DNA of 64,000 nt, taken from an uncultured Aquimarina sp. (GTDB lineage: Bacteria; Bacteroidota; Bacteroidia; Flavobacteriales; Flavobacteriaceae). The DNA lies in the NCBI GenBank assembly GCA_947496705.1, contig CANMDW010000019.1:43796-107795 (forward strand). Direction: 5' to 3'. A program made the position numbers and the translations under genes. The notes under the pieces are model-generated. The model was given only the letters and a program-made list of their open reading frames with translations. It was not told where the DNA came from and ran no database searches. Numbering within the stretch: the first letter of the stretch is position 1; the number at the start of each line of letters is the position of its first letter. Positions 27,454 to 38,045 of the stretch are shown here, in pieces.

Positions 27454-28461
27454 GTGCATCACAGCCTTTTCTGGCTCATTTATTTTACCCTAAATACTTT
27501 ACGTTGGGGTAGTTATTTTGATGATTATGTGTATTCTTTTCAATCCAATCTAGTTGAATTCATTGTACATATTATCCTGGTATATTTCAATCTTTATTTT
27601 TTATTGCCCAAGCTAATTCCTAACAAGTACTTAGAATATCTTTTTTTATTACTGCTGTCTGTTTTGACCATGACTTTGGTAAGGATTATTTTTACATATG
27701 AATTTGTAACTACCGATGTCTTTCCCGAATCTGAAAGGCCCGGAAACTCTATTTTTGATTTTAATTATATTACGGCTGCCTTTATTGGAGAAATATATGT
27801 AATTGGTTTTACCACCGCTATAAAAATTACTATTGACTATGTAAAAAATTTACGAAAAACGGAAGAACTGGAAAAACAGGGGCTAAAAAACGAACTTTCC
27901 CTTCTTAAATCGCAACTGCAGCCTCATTTCTTTTTTAATACATTAAACAATTTGTATTCACTCACCCTTGAAAAATCTGAACAGGCTCCAGAAACCGTAG
28001 TCAAACTTTCAGAATTTATGAGTTATGTTATTTATCAGGGAAGTAAAAGAAAAGTTTCGTTAACCGACGAGATCAAATACATTCAGAACTACATCGATTT
28101 AGAGCGATTGAGATTTGGAGATCGTGTACAGGTTAATTTTTCATTGTCTGGCTGTATCGAAAATTATCAAATCCCTCCTTTATTATTATTACAGTTTATA
28201 GAGAATGCATTTAAACATGGTACCGATTATGACTTGGGAGAAGTTTTTTTACATATTGATCTTATCATTGATGATTCCTGGTTACAGTTTAGAACACAGA
28301 ACAGAAAAAGCACTCATCAAATTCATGATGCTGAAAAAAAAGGTATTGGGCTAAAAAACACAAAACGAAGGTTAGGGTTACTATTTGATGATAATTACGA
28401 TTTTATTATCGAAGAAGACGAAATAAATTATACCGTACTGTTAAAAATTCCTCTGGAATAA
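27454..28461 (+). CDS. LytS-like sensor histidine kinase (His_kinase family)
   Basis: A 335-residue membrane kinase with about four hydrophobic segments in the first 130 residues, a short coiled linker (ELEKQGLKNELSLLKSQ), the phosphoacceptor region LQPHFFFNTLNNLYSL near residue 158, and a degenerate ATP-binding domain with QFIENAFKHG. This is the typical partner of LytTR response regulators. I use GTG at 27454; no ATG lies in frame upstream before a stop. The gene stands between the chitinase block and the HTCS gene, and the LytTR regulators at 32864 and 49612 are the likely partners, though neither is directly adjacent. The signal sensed is unknown. Confidence 0.88.
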   Translation: MHHSLFWLIYFTLNTLRWGSYFDDYVYSFQSNLVEFIVHIILVYFNLYFLLPKLIPNKYLEYLFLLLLSVLTMTLVRIIFTYEFVTTDVFPESERPGNSIFDFNYITAAFIGEIYVIGFTTAIKITIDYVKNLRKTEELEKQGLKNELSLLKSQLQPHFFFNTLNNLYSLTLEKSEQAPETVVKLSEFMSYVIYQGSKRKVSLTDEIKYIQNYIDLERLRFGDRVQVNFSLSGCIENYQIPPLLLLQFIENAFKHGTDYDLGEVFLHIDLIIDDSWLQFRTQNRKSTHQIHDAEKKGIGLKNTKRRLGLLFDDNYDFIIEEDEINYTVLLKIPLE

Positions 28462-28581
28462 AAAATATGTAACAATATCTGTAAATATAATATATATGTT
28501 AGTTTTCAGAATAACTTTGATAAAGAGCACTATACCCTTCGGCACACTATCCTTACTTAAATCTAAACCCCCTCAAGGAAA

Positions 28582-31500
28582 ATGACCATTTCAAAAGCTT
28601 TACTATTCACAATATTCTTTTTTGCGGTGTTCAAAACCGTTAGGTCACAAAAAAATGAGACAGACTATGTTAAAATTTACTATGGAAGCAGACAAGGGTT
28701 GTCACACAATTATGTCAAAAAGGTACTGAGTGATCATCAAAATATGAAGTGGATCGCCACAGAGAACGGGGTTACAAAATATGATGGCTACGAATTTGAC
28801 TATATACAACCCACAAAAAAATACCCCGAATTAAAAAATGAAAATATTGAGACCTTATTTTTAGATAGTGATAATAATCTTTGGATAGGTAACAGAATTG
28901 GTGGAATATCTGTACTGGATATAGAAAGAAATACAATTAAGAGCTACAATCACTTAATAGATCCTGATAATAAACGTGACCACAGTATACATAGTATAGT
29001 CCAGGATGATGATAAAAACATCTGGATCGGAACCCGAAATAATGGAGTATTTGTCATTCATCCAGATAGCAATAAGCTCTTGCATCATTTTAATACAACC
29101 TGCCTGGTGTATAGTATTATAAAAGATAGTTATGGCAATATGTGGTTTAATAATTATAACATCTTAACTAGATACACTCCTCACACTAAAAAAATATCAG
29201 AATTTTCTTTTGATAGTGAGATTACCGATTTGATTGAAGACACCTCACGTAACAAGATATGGATTGCTACAGCAGGAAATGTAAGCACCAACATTTATAG
29301 TTTTAACCATAGCAATCAACAGATAAATAGTTTAAAAACGGGAGTAGCAACCAGTTTTGCAAGATATTTGGCAATTGACCAGGAAGGCAAACTTTGGATC
29401 GGAACCTGGAGTAATGGTTTATATGTAAGCGATCCTAACATAAAAAACTTTACAAAACTCAATTTACAGCCAGCAGAAGCAAGAAAAAATAATATCAATT
29501 ATACTACTGTACTCGATATTCATATCGATAAGAATAATATTATCTGGTTATCGATGACACACGGAGGTGGTGTTATACAAATGATCCCCAGAAAAGGGTT
29601 TAAGAATGCCTATACCGATATTAAAAACAACATCATTCTTAAAGATTGTAATATTCAATCTATCTATAAAGATTCAGAAAAACTATGGATTGGAACTTTA
29701 GAAAACGGTGTGTTTGCCGGAGATAATTTTTCTACGTTAAAAAATATAGAACCAAAAGATCATAAAAGAACCATCTATGCATATAAAAACAAACTATTTG
29801 TTGGCTTTGAAGAAGGGTTTATAGTATATGATGCCAAAAGTCAAAAGGAAATATTCAGATATCCTGCTATCGAAAGAGTAAACTCTTTTCTGGTCGACAA
29901 AAAAAATCGTTTATGGATTGGGACACAACATGATGGTATAGCAATGGTGGCATTAAAGGATATAGAACATTCTGATAAGTACACCTATTTTCATGATGGT
30001 GGTTCAGGAAATTTTAAGCTCAACAATACTGATAGAATAACCGAAATCAAATCTGATCAAAATGATAATATCTGGGTGGGAACCTATAACGGCCTTCATT
30101 TATTTGATGAAAAATCTCAGTCTTTTTTACATCATACAACCTTAATGAGTAAAAAACTACCAAGTAGTATTATCAATAGTATTCATTTTAATAATAATAC
30201 GATGTGGATTGGTACTGCCAATGGTTTGGCCAAATTAGAGTTTGTAAAAGACACATTAATTCTTAAAAAGACATATACAAAAGAGGATGGGCTCAATAAT
30301 AACTTTATTTCAGCCATTACAAATGACAATACTGGTAATTTATGGCTAAGCACCACCACTGAAATTGTCAGGTTTGAGGTAGAAAAAGATATTTTTATCA
30401 ATTACGGTGAAGCCGATGGTGTTCAAACTTCTTCCTTTAATCCGAGGGCTGTTTTTAATGATTATGGTGATCAAATATATTTTGGCGGGATTGATAATAT
30501 TACCTATTTCGATCCTGAAAAAATCACAGACACCAAAATCAAACCCGATATCATAGTTTCTAAGCTTAGTATCAATAACCAAGTTATTACAGCCGGGGAT
30601 ACTATTAATAAAAGAATCATTATAGACAGGAGTATTGGTTATATTGATGAAATTATATTAACACATAAAGAAAAGTCTATCGCTCTCAATTTTGGGCTCA
30701 ATGATTATTCGGGAAAATTAAATGTAAATTATAAATATAAACTAGAAGGTTTTCTGGATGAGTGGGTGGATCTGAAAAATAAAAATCAAATCAGCCTTAC
30801 CGGATTACCCAGCGGAAGGTATGTACTGCATATTACAGGATCAAGAGATAACCGCATATGGAGTGTACCAAGAATCCTAACAATAAGAATAAAACCTTCG
30901 CCATGGTTAAGTATCTGGGCATACCTGGTATATATTGCTATTATAGCTGGTATGCTTTGGTTATTTTTTAGCACCCGGGCAAAGCAAACCAAGCTAAAAA
31001 ACATATTGGAGATCGCCAGAATAGATAAGGAAAAGGAAATTGAGCTAACCGAGGCAAAGCTTAATTTTTTCACCAATATTTCTCATGAATTCAGGACTCC
31101 ACTCACTTTAATTATCAGTCCGTTGACCGAAATACTTGAGAATAAAGACCTGAACGCTTTACTTGCAGAAAAATTATCGATCATACAGAAGAATGCAAAC
31201 CGGCTTTTGGATCTGGTAACCCAACTACTGGATTTCAGGAAAGCAGATCATAATCTTTTTGCACTAAGTGTAGAGACCGATGATTTCGTAAGCTTTTCTC
31301 ACGAAGTTTTTCTATACTTCAAAGAACTTGCAGACTCCCGAAATATACAATACACCTTCCAATCTGCCTGCGACACTATTGTATTTCCATTTGATAAAAA
31401 TAATATGGAAATTGTTTTAAGCAACCTATTGTTTAACGCATTTAAAAATACTCAAGCCGGTGACAGTATTCTATTAAGACTAGAAATAAAAGAAAATAAT

Positions 31501-32610
31501 TGTGTTATTACGGTCAAAGATTCTGGAAGGGGGATAGAGAAAGAAAATCTTGACAAAATTTTTGATCGTTTCTATCAAATAAAAACCAGTGAATCGGCAA
31601 GAATGATGGGCAGTGGTATCGGGTTGGCATTCTCCAAAACGATCATTGAACTCCACCAGGGAACTATAGTAGTAACCAGTGTTCTTAATGAAAGTACAGA
31701 GTTTACGATCACCATGACGTTACATCCGGTATATGCCGACAAAAGAGACAATGCTAACAATTTTACCATAGCGCAAAAAGGAGTGTATGAACTATATGAG
31801 ACATCAGAGAACAATGAAAAAAAAATAAGTAATGACAATACCAGGAGTTTGATTCTGGTTATTGATGACAATAAGGATATACGAAAATATTTACACGATC
31901 TGCTATCAGACACTTATACTATTGAAGAAGCTCAAAATGGCGCTGTTGGTTATAAAAAAGCTACCGACTATCTGCCCGATTTGATTATTTGCGATGTAAT
32001 GATGCCTGAAAAAGACGGGTTATCTGTATGTAGGGACCTTAAAAAACAAATTACTACCTCTCATATCCCAATCATATTACTAACCGCAAGAACTGCGGCA
32101 GTTTTTGAAATTGAAGGATTAAAGACCGGTGCCGATGATTATATTACGAAACCCTTTAATCCAGCTATTGTTAAAACCAAAGTAGCAACACTATTGGATA
32201 ATCGTAAAAAATTAAAAGCCTATTTGCAAAACAAAGTACGATTTGAGCCTGGTGAAGGAAAAATACTCCAACACGATGTTGAGGAAGAATTTATACTGAA
32301 AGCTATCCAACTTGTAGAAGACAACTTACAGAATAATGAATTTGGTATACAGGTAATGGTAGATAAGTTACATATGAGTCAATCCTCTTTGTACAGAAAA
32401 ATCAAATCACTTACGGGGCTTTCTCTTACTGCATTTATTCGATCGATACGAATTAAGAATGCTGCCAGAATTATTTTAAACAGTGAAGCAAAACTAAGCC
32501 ATGTTGCATACGAAGTTGGCTTTAATGACTACACGCATTTTAAAAAATCATTTAAAGAGCATTTTAATTGTCTCCCTTCAGAATACAGAACACAAAAGAA
32601 AAAAAAATAA
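28582..32610 (+). CDS. Hybrid two-component system sensor/regulator (HTCS)
   Basis: One 1342-residue chain carries a full signalling path: signal peptide; periplasmic Reg_prop beta-propeller repeats (~30-690, many LWIGT/IWIGT motifs); Y_Y_Y domain (~700-770); one membrane helix (~774-797); HisKA (ISHEFRTPLTLI, His near 834); HATPase (~945-1050); receiver (VIDDNKDIRKYL, with phosphoacceptor Asp in IICDVMMP near 1136); and an AraC-type DNA-binding domain (~1245-1340, VAYEVGFNDYTHFKKSFKEHF). HTCS proteins sense glycan breakdown products and switch on polysaccharide utilization genes. Placed between chitinase genes and the GlcNAc genes, it is most probably the chitin-oligosaccharide sensor; the ligand is inferred. 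Confidence 0.95.
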   Translation: MTISKALLFTIFFFAVFKTVRSQKNETDYVKIYYGSRQGLSHNYVKKVLSDHQNMKWIATENGVTKYDGYEFDYIQPTKKYPELKNENIETLFLDSDNNLWIGNRIGGISVLDIERNTIKSYNHLIDPDNKRDHSIHSIVQDDDKNIWIGTRNNGVFVIHPDSNKLLHHFNTTCLVYSIIKDSYGNMWFNNYNILTRYTPHTKKISEFSFDSEITDLIEDTSRNKIWIATAGNVSTNIYSFNHSNQQINSLKTGVATSFARYLAIDQEGKLWIGTWSNGLYVSDPNIKNFTKLNLQPAEARKNNINYTTVLDIHIDKNNIIWLSMTHGGGVIQMIPRKGFKNAYTDIKNNIILKDCNIQSIYKDSEKLWIGTLENGVFAGDNFSTLKNIEPKDHKRTIYAYKNKLFVGFEEGFIVYDAKSQKEIFRYPAIERVNSFLVDKKNRLWIGTQHDGIAMVALKDIEHSDKYTYFHDGGSGNFKLNNTDRITEIKSDQNDNIWVGTYNGLHLFDEKSQSFLHHTTLMSKKLPSSIINSIHFNNNTMWIGTANGLAKLEFVKDTLILKKTYTKEDGLNNNFISAITNDNTGNLWLSTTTEIVRFEVEKDIFINYGEADGVQTSSFNPRAVFNDYGDQIYFGGIDNITYFDPEKITDTKIKPDIIVSKLSINNQVITAGDTINKRIIIDRSIGYIDEIILTHKEKSIALNFGLNDYSGKLNVNYKYKLEGFLDEWVDLKNKNQISLTGLPSGRYVLHITGSRDNRIWSVPRILTIRIKPSPWLSIWAYLVYIAIIAGMLWLFFSTRAKQTKLKNILEIARIDKEKEIELTEAKLNFFTNISHEFRTPLTLIISPLTEILENKDLNALLAEKLSIIQKNANRLLDLVTQLLDFRKADHNLFALSVETDDFVSFSHEVFLYFKELADSRNIQYTFQSACDTIVFPFDKNNMEIVLSNLLFNAFKNTQAGDSILLRLEIKENNCVITVKDSGRGIEKENLDKIFDRFYQIKTSESARMMGSGIGLAFSKTIIELHQGTIVVTSVLNESTEFTITMTLHPVYADKRDNANNFTIAQKGVYELYETSENNEKKISNDNTRSLILVIDDNKDIRKYLHDLLSDTYTIEEAQNGAVGYKKATDYLPDLIICDVMMPEKDGLSVCRDLKKQITTSHIPIILLTARTAAVFEIEGLKTGADDYITKPFNPAIVKTKVATLLDNRKKLKAYLQNKVRFEPGEGKILQHDVEEEFILKAIQLVEDNLQNNEFGIQVMVDKLHMSQSSLYRKIKSLTGLSLTAFIRSIRIKNAARIILNSEAKLSHVAYEVGFNDYTHFKKSFKEHFNCLPSEYRTQKKKK

Positions 32611-32863
32611 AATAGTTAATATTATCGCTTTTTATGAGTAAATCAGCAAGGTTTGCATTATTTACCATACGGTTTGGGTTATTTGACATATTTTGATTAT
32701 TCTTAATAGAATATTTTAGTCTTAATACTTTTAACATTTTGTCGTAAACCAATAATATCTGGTATCCAACCAACATATGTTTTTTACCAGAAAAGAATTT
32801 TTAATCCATATCCATGTCATGAATAGCATATTATAAATCACATAAATTATAACTCCCCAACAA

Positions 32864-33601
32864 ATGAAAATCAAATGCATACTCGTCGATGATGAACCCC
32901 TGGCCATCAATGTTATCAAAAAACACTTAGATAGTTTCGAGAGTTTTGAAGTTATTCATACCTGTAATAATGCTATTGAAGCTTTTAATATACTCTCCAG
33001 AGAATCCATAGATCTCATCTTTCTGGATATTAATATGCCCCGGCTTAACGGTATAGAGTTTATAAAGAATCTCAACAACCCTCCTTTTATTATCATTACT
33101 TCTGCTTATCGCGAGTATGCCGTTGAAGGTTTTGAACTGGATGTCACTGATTATCTAGTCAAACCTATATCATTAAATAGAATGATGAAGGCTTTGAATA
33201 AAGTTTCCAGAAACTGGGATTCTCGGGAAAGTACTTTTAGAAATAATTTTAGAAACAATACACAAAACAGGTTAAAAGAAAATCATTTTTTTGTAAAAGT
33301 GAACAAGAAAATGGTAAAAATCTATTTTGACGACATTCTCTACATAGAAAGTCTAAAAGATTATGTCTCTATCAAAACAGATTATGAAGATTATGTCACT
33401 CACTATAATCTTGCTGCCATTGTTAAATTATTACCAAGCTATCAGTTCATGAGAATTCATAGATCTTTTGCTATTTCACTTAATAAAGTCAAAGCTATCG
33501 ACGGAAATTGCATTCAGATCAAAGATAAAAAGATTCCCATGGGCAGAAACTATGTAAAAGATGTTAAAAACAATATTTTAAAAGGGATTATAGAAGCTTA
33601 A
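32864..33601 (+). CDS. LytTR family response regulator (copy 1)
   Basis: The 245-residue protein has a receiver domain (ILVDDEPLAINVI, phosphoacceptor Asp in LIFLDINMP near 54, Lys in LVKPI near 104) and a C-terminal LytTR DNA-binding domain (ILYIESLKDYVSIKT, MRIHRSFAISLNKV). It should work with a LytS-like kinase such as the one at 27454. It is clearly paralogous to the regulator at 49612 along its whole length. Its stop overlaps the stop of the convergent GH20 gene by a few bases. Confidence 0.92.
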   Translation: MKIKCILVDDEPLAINVIKKHLDSFESFEVIHTCNNAIEAFNILSRESIDLIFLDINMPRLNGIEFIKNLNNPPFIIITSAYREYAVEGFELDVTDYLVKPISLNRMMKALNKVSRNWDSRESTFRNNFRNNTQNRLKENHFFVKVNKKMVKIYFDDILYIESLKDYVSIKTDYEDYVTHYNLAAIVKLLPSYQFMRIHRSFAISLNKVKAIDGNCIQIKDKKIPMGRNYVKDVKNNILKGIIEA

Positions 33602-35646
33602 TTACTGGTGTGTTTTTTTTGGTTTTTTAAGTGAATTATTAATTTTTCAAAAGCACTCACTACTACCAATTCTACATCTGCAACAGGAGTTTTGGTTTCC
33701 TGAATAGTAGTTTTTAAGATTTCTTCTTGTGTAGAGGTGAGTTTGTTATTTTTCAAAAAGTAATTTAAAATATATGAGATTTCAGACAGTTGCTTTGCAA
33801 TAGGTTTTATTTCATTAATGATGGGGTTATCAAAATCTTTCAGGTTATTATATAAAACACTCCATCTTTGCAAATAATACTGCAGTTGGGTCTTTATTCT
33901 TTTGTTACCAGGATCAGTTATGCACTGTTCTACAAGTTTATTGAATATTTTTGCATCTGCAGCATCAGCTGTACAGGCATCGGCAAATAATGTAAAAGGC
34001 GCATAGGATTGATATTCGGTTCCACCGGCATTTCGGGAGTATACTTTTAACGGCTCACATACCCGTGTTAATACCGAAATTGCTTCAATATTATTACTCT
34101 TGGTAATATTACGTAAAATCACATCTCTGTTTCTGATATGGGTGATCCCTAATGCTTCAAGGCACTTGTTTACCTTGTGTAACCTTCTTTGCATATCCTC
34201 AACATCAATTATATTTTTTTGTGACCAAAAACGTTCGGCAATGGCTGCTGTTCTGGGCCAAATTCTGGAATCTATAGTTAAGGGAGTGACCAGTTCACTC
34301 CACATGGTGGCTTCTCCACCCAGGATCAGAGCTTCTTGTTCTCTGGTTAATGTACTCGTAACCGGTATCGGATCAACCAGATAGTGTTCTTCTACAGGCA
34401 ACATACGATCAATATAATATCCATTAGAGAGAATAGTGTGATATCCTAACTTCACAGCATTGATTAGAGATTGGCCATCTGGTAAACCTTCATGTGCCCC
34501 TCGCCAGGAATGAATAATAGCCGATTTTTCTATCTGCGGACTTATAATTTCTTCCCAACCAATCATTTTCTTATGATACTTATGCAGGATCTTCTGCATC
34601 CTGATATTAAAATGCGTTTGCAAATCATGGTTAGACTTTAAGCCTTTTCTTTCTTTGAATTTCTGAATTTTTATGTTTTCATCCCAATGTTTACCTTCAT
34701 TTTCATCGCCTCCTATATGCACATATTCATCTGGAAACAGCATTGCAATTTCTGAAAAGAGATCCTCGAGCACCATATACGTTTTCTCATTGGTAGGATC
34801 CAAAGTAGGATGAAAAACACCTGCATACTTCTCTACTGTATACATCTTTTCTTTACTGGCTAGTTCTGGATAGGCTACCAGTATTGCCGAGGCATGACCA
34901 GGCACATCAATCTCGGGGATTACCCGTATTCCTCTGTCTAAAGCGTACTGTATGATCTCCCGTATCTGCTCGTGAGTATAAAACTGTCCGTGAGATCCCA
35001 ATTCATGTAGTTTCGGATGTTTTTTTGATTCTAACCTAAATCCCTGATCATCGGTTAAGTGCCAATGAAAAACATTCATCTTTACAGCAGCCATAGCATC
35101 GAGGTTTCGCTTCAACACATCCATAGGCTGGTAATGCCTTGCAACATCAATCATCAGGCCTCGCCAGGCAAATCTGGGAGCATCCCTGATATGTACCCCT
35201 GTAAAGTAAAAAGACTTCTCATTGTATCTTACCAATTGTAATAAGGTTTCTAACCCCCGTAAAGCGCCAATATCTGTATTCGAATTGATTTTTATCCTAT
35301 TGGCATCTACTATCAACTCATAGGATTCATCCATATCAATCCCCAATTCACCAACCTGTTTGGTGGTGATGATAAGTGATGGATTAGTACTATTAGATGT
35401 ACTGTTTACATATCCCTGCTCGATAAAAGCCCCGGTATAGTCATTTAGCCTTCGTAAAAAGCGTGTAGACGCCTTGTAAATCCGATCATTTACCTCACCT
35501 TCAACATTAATATGAAAGGAGGTATCAATACCATATTTTGAACTAGTTGTTTCAATAGATTTTGGCCATGGCATGATGCTTACCTCTTTTTGGGCAAAAC
35601 CAATAGTAAGAGATAGGAGATATACTACTAATAAGATTCTTTTCAT
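33598..35646 (-). CDS. GH20 beta-N-acetylhexosaminidase
   Basis: I start at ATG 35646, which gives a clean signal peptide (MKRILLVVYLLSLTIGFAQ); the frame is open 13 codons upstream. An N-terminal GH20b-like domain (~25-150) precedes the catalytic barrel (~155-500) with HWHLTDDQGFRLE and the catalytic pair in HIGGDENEG near residue 310; a helical C-terminal region follows. GH20 enzymes remove terminal GlcNAc from chitooligosaccharides by substrate-assisted catalysis, here in the periplasm or at the cell surface. The gene is 45 bases downstream of the NagB/PIG-L gene on the same strand, so the two probably form an operon that converts oligosaccharides to fructose-6-phosphate. Confidence 0.94.
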   Translation of the reverse strand: MKRILLVVYLLSLTIGFAQKEVSIMPWPKSIETTSSKYGIDTSFHINVEGEVNDRIYKASTRFLRRLNDYTGAFIEQGYVNSTSNSTNPSLIITTKQVGELGIDMDESYELIVDANRIKINSNTDIGALRGLETLLQLVRYNEKSFYFTGVHIRDAPRFAWRGLMIDVARHYQPMDVLKRNLDAMAAVKMNVFHWHLTDDQGFRLESKKHPKLHELGSHGQFYTHEQIREIIQYALDRGIRVIPEIDVPGHASAILVAYPELASKEKMYTVEKYAGVFHPTLDPTNEKTYMVLEDLFSEIAMLFPDEYVHIGGDENEGKHWDENIKIQKFKERKGLKSNHDLQTHFNIRMQKILHKYHKKMIGWEEIISPQIEKSAIIHSWRGAHEGLPDGQSLINAVKLGYHTILSNGYYIDRMLPVEEHYLVDPIPVTSTLTREQEALILGGEATMWSELVTPLTIDSRIWPRTAAIAERFWSQKNIIDVEDMQRRLHKVNKCLEALGITHIRNRDVILRNITKSNNIEAISVLTRVCEPLKVYSRNAGGTEYQSYAPFTLFADACTADAADAKIFNKLVEQCITDPGNKRIKTQLQYYLQRWSVLYNNLKDFDNPIINEIKPIAKQLSEISYILNYFLKNNKLTSTQEEILKTTIQETKTPVADVELVVVSAFEKLIIHLKNQKKHTSN

Positions 35647-35691
35647 ATTTCGAATGGCAATTGTTTTTTCTATAATTAATTTCAATTTTTT

Positions 35692-37608
35692 TTAGAAATA
35701 ATAACGTTTAAAAGCTTCAATCCCTTCATAATCAGCATATCCTAAAGCATCATATAGCCTTGCTGTAGCTTTGTTGCGCTCTTCTGCCCGCATCCAAAAT
35801 TCTCTGGAATCATCCCCTTTATACATCACTTTATCCTTTTGAGATTGATGAAATAATATGGCATTTCTTTTTCTCACCAACTCATCCGGACTTAAAGGGA
35901 TTGCCATATCTATATCATGAATCTCCCATTCATGCCAGGCACCCCTATAAAACCACACCCTGCAATCATTCATAAAATCTTCCTTTTTTAAAATTTTAAT
36001 CCCCTCTATAATGGCGTCCAAACAAACTTTATGAGTCCCATGTGGGTCTGCCAAATCGCCCGCGGCATATATCTGATGGGGTTGGATGTCTTTTATAATT
36101 TTAGTAATTATAGAAATATCTTTTATGGCCAATGGATCCTTTTTCACTTCACCTGTTTCATAAAAAGGCATGTTTAAAAAATGAACATGTTCATTGGGTA
36201 ACCCCAGGTATCGTACTGCAGCATAAGACTCATATTTCCGGATAGCTGCTTTTAAATTTCTTACTGCTACAGGGTCTTTACCTTCATTAGTATTTGATCT
36301 TATAATATCTATAACCTCCTGAAAAGGAGTTGTAGCTTTATTTTCAGATATCTCACTTGCCACTTCAACAAATTTTAAAGCTTCTTCGTCGGTCACAGCG
36401 ATATTTCCAGAGGTTTGATATGCTACATGAACTTCATGTCCTTGTTCTATCAATCTGGAAAATGTACCTCCCATAGAAATGACATCATCGTCGGGATGCG
36501 GACTAAAGATGAGTACTCTTTTTTTAACTGGCAATGCCCTTTCAGGTCTTTTAGAATCATCTGCATCGGGTTTTCCGCCCGGCCAACCTGTAATGGTTTT
36601 TTGCAAGCTGTAAAACATTTTGATATTAAGATCATAGGCCGATCCTTCCTCGACCAATAAACCAGACATCCCATGATCGTTATAATCTTTATCTGTTAAT
36701 TTCAATATGGGTTTATGAACCATTTGACTCAACCATACAATTGCTTTTCTTTTTAAAGGCTCATCCCAGATACATTGTTTTACCAGCCAGGGGGTTTTAT
36801 ATTGTGTAAGCTCTGAAGCTGCCTCTTGGTCCAGAATGAAGGTGGTGTTTTTATGTTGTTGTAAAAAAGTTGCCGGAACATCAGAAGTGACCTCTCCTTC
36901 AATGGTTTGTTGCAGGATTTCTGCCTTTTTATGTCCCCAACCCAAAAGTACGATACGTTTTGCTTTCATTATCGTTCCAATACCCATGGTAACAGCTTTT
37001 CGCGGTACATTTTCAATACCATTAAAATCTCCGGCTGCATCATATCGGGTTATATGGTCCAGAGTAATGATCCGGGTTCCAGAATTATAATGAGACCCTG
37101 GTTCGTTAAATCCCACATGTCCTGTTCTGCCAATACCCAGTAACTGAAAATCCAATCCGCCATATTCCTTGATTTTTATCTCATAATCAATACAATATTG
37201 ATGTACATCATCGATATCAAGTGAACCACCAGGAATATTTACGTTCCTGGGATCTATATCTATATGATCAAACAGATGTTGGTGCATAAAATAATGATAG
37301 CTCTGCGTATTCTGATCACTCATAGGATAGTACTCATCCAGATTAAAGGTCACTACATTATAAAAACTAAGCCCTTCTTCTTCATATAATCGCACTAATT
37401 CTTCATATACTTTTATAGGTGAGGAACCAGTAGCCAGCCCCAGGACACAAGTTTCATTTTCTTTTTGTTTCTGCAGGATTAGCTGCGCTATTTCCTGCGC
37501 TACAATCTTTGAAGCCGACATAGAGTCTTCGAATACTTCATTATGGATTTTTTCATATCGGGTTTCTTCAAATTTACCCACTTCTCGATAGCTTATATCC
37601 ACGATCAT
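35692..37608 (-). CDS. nagB: Glucosamine-6-phosphate deaminase fused to PIG-L deacetylase-like domain
   Basis: Residues ~1-270 are NagB (LGLATGSSPIKVYEEL, FNLDEYYPM, GIGRTGHVGFNEPGS), which turns glucosamine-6-phosphate into fructose-6-phosphate and ammonia. The C-terminal part (~365-560) is a PIG-L/LmbE-type domain with the zinc motif SPHPDDD near 368 and DPHGTHK near 524, the signature of N-acetylglucosaminyl deacetylases. NagB proteins of this length (~640 residues) are usual in Bacteroidota. The second domain could deacetylate a GlcNAc derivative, which would matter because no nagA lies in this window; this is inference. It precedes GH20 in a likely two-gene operon. Confidence 0.93.
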   Translation of the reverse strand: MIVDISYREVGKFEETRYEKIHNEVFEDSMSASKIVAQEIAQLILQKQKENETCVLGLATGSSPIKVYEELVRLYEEEGLSFYNVVTFNLDEYYPMSDQNTQSYHYFMHQHLFDHIDIDPRNVNIPGGSLDIDDVHQYCIDYEIKIKEYGGLDFQLLGIGRTGHVGFNEPGSHYNSGTRIITLDHITRYDAAGDFNGIENVPRKAVTMGIGTIMKAKRIVLLGWGHKKAEILQQTIEGEVTSDVPATFLQQHKNTTFILDQEAASELTQYKTPWLVKQCIWDEPLKRKAIVWLSQMVHKPILKLTDKDYNDHGMSGLLVEEGSAYDLNIKMFYSLQKTITGWPGGKPDADDSKRPERALPVKKRVLIFSPHPDDDVISMGGTFSRLIEQGHEVHVAYQTSGNIAVTDEEALKFVEVASEISENKATTPFQEVIDIIRSNTNEGKDPVAVRNLKAAIRKYESYAAVRYLGLPNEHVHFLNMPFYETGEVKKDPLAIKDISIITKIIKDIQPHQIYAAGDLADPHGTHKVCLDAIIEGIKILKKEDFMNDCRVWFYRGAWHEWEIHDIDMAIPLSPDELVRKRNAILFHQSQKDKVMYKGDDSREFWMRAEERNKATARLYDALGYADYEGIEAFKRYYF

Positions 37609-38045
37609 ATTTACATTTTTGTGTTTAATTTCTTTATATATTTAATATCAAAGCCATAAAATTGCACAATACAATCTTAGATTTAAAATATTTTCGATGA
37701 GCACCATCTTTTTTTAACTAAACGACATGAATCTTGACTACAAACAGATATATTAAACTCATCTGCTTTTCAGGAAACCTTGCAGGAAATTTCCAGTAGT
37801 TCATGCTAAAAATACCAAAGACCTTTCCTTTAAAAGAAAACCGCACAAACACATTTTCTACAGGAGCCGCTAGCAGGTCTATATAAAACGTATTTCCCAG
37901 GCACTATCTGCCTTATAATTATCGTTAGAATCCTGTCATTTGTCGATAAAAAAGCGTTGTTTAGAAGATAAATTGAAAAACCTCAGGAATGTTTTTTATT
38001 TTGATTCAATCATCAATGAGTTCATTATTCGTTTTACAAAAAATT
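37609..38045. other. Gene-free region between nagB and the VCBS lipoprotein gene
   Basis: 437 bases between divergent genes. An open frame extends upstream of the VCBS start (from 37989) but lacks signal-peptide logic. I see no strong hairpin, repeat or RNA; promoters for both genes must lie here. Confidence 0.5.

Noticed and set aside
37989..38045. Upstream 19-codon extension of the VCBS lipoprotein
   Set aside because: The extension would bury the lipoprotein signal; ATG 38046 fits.
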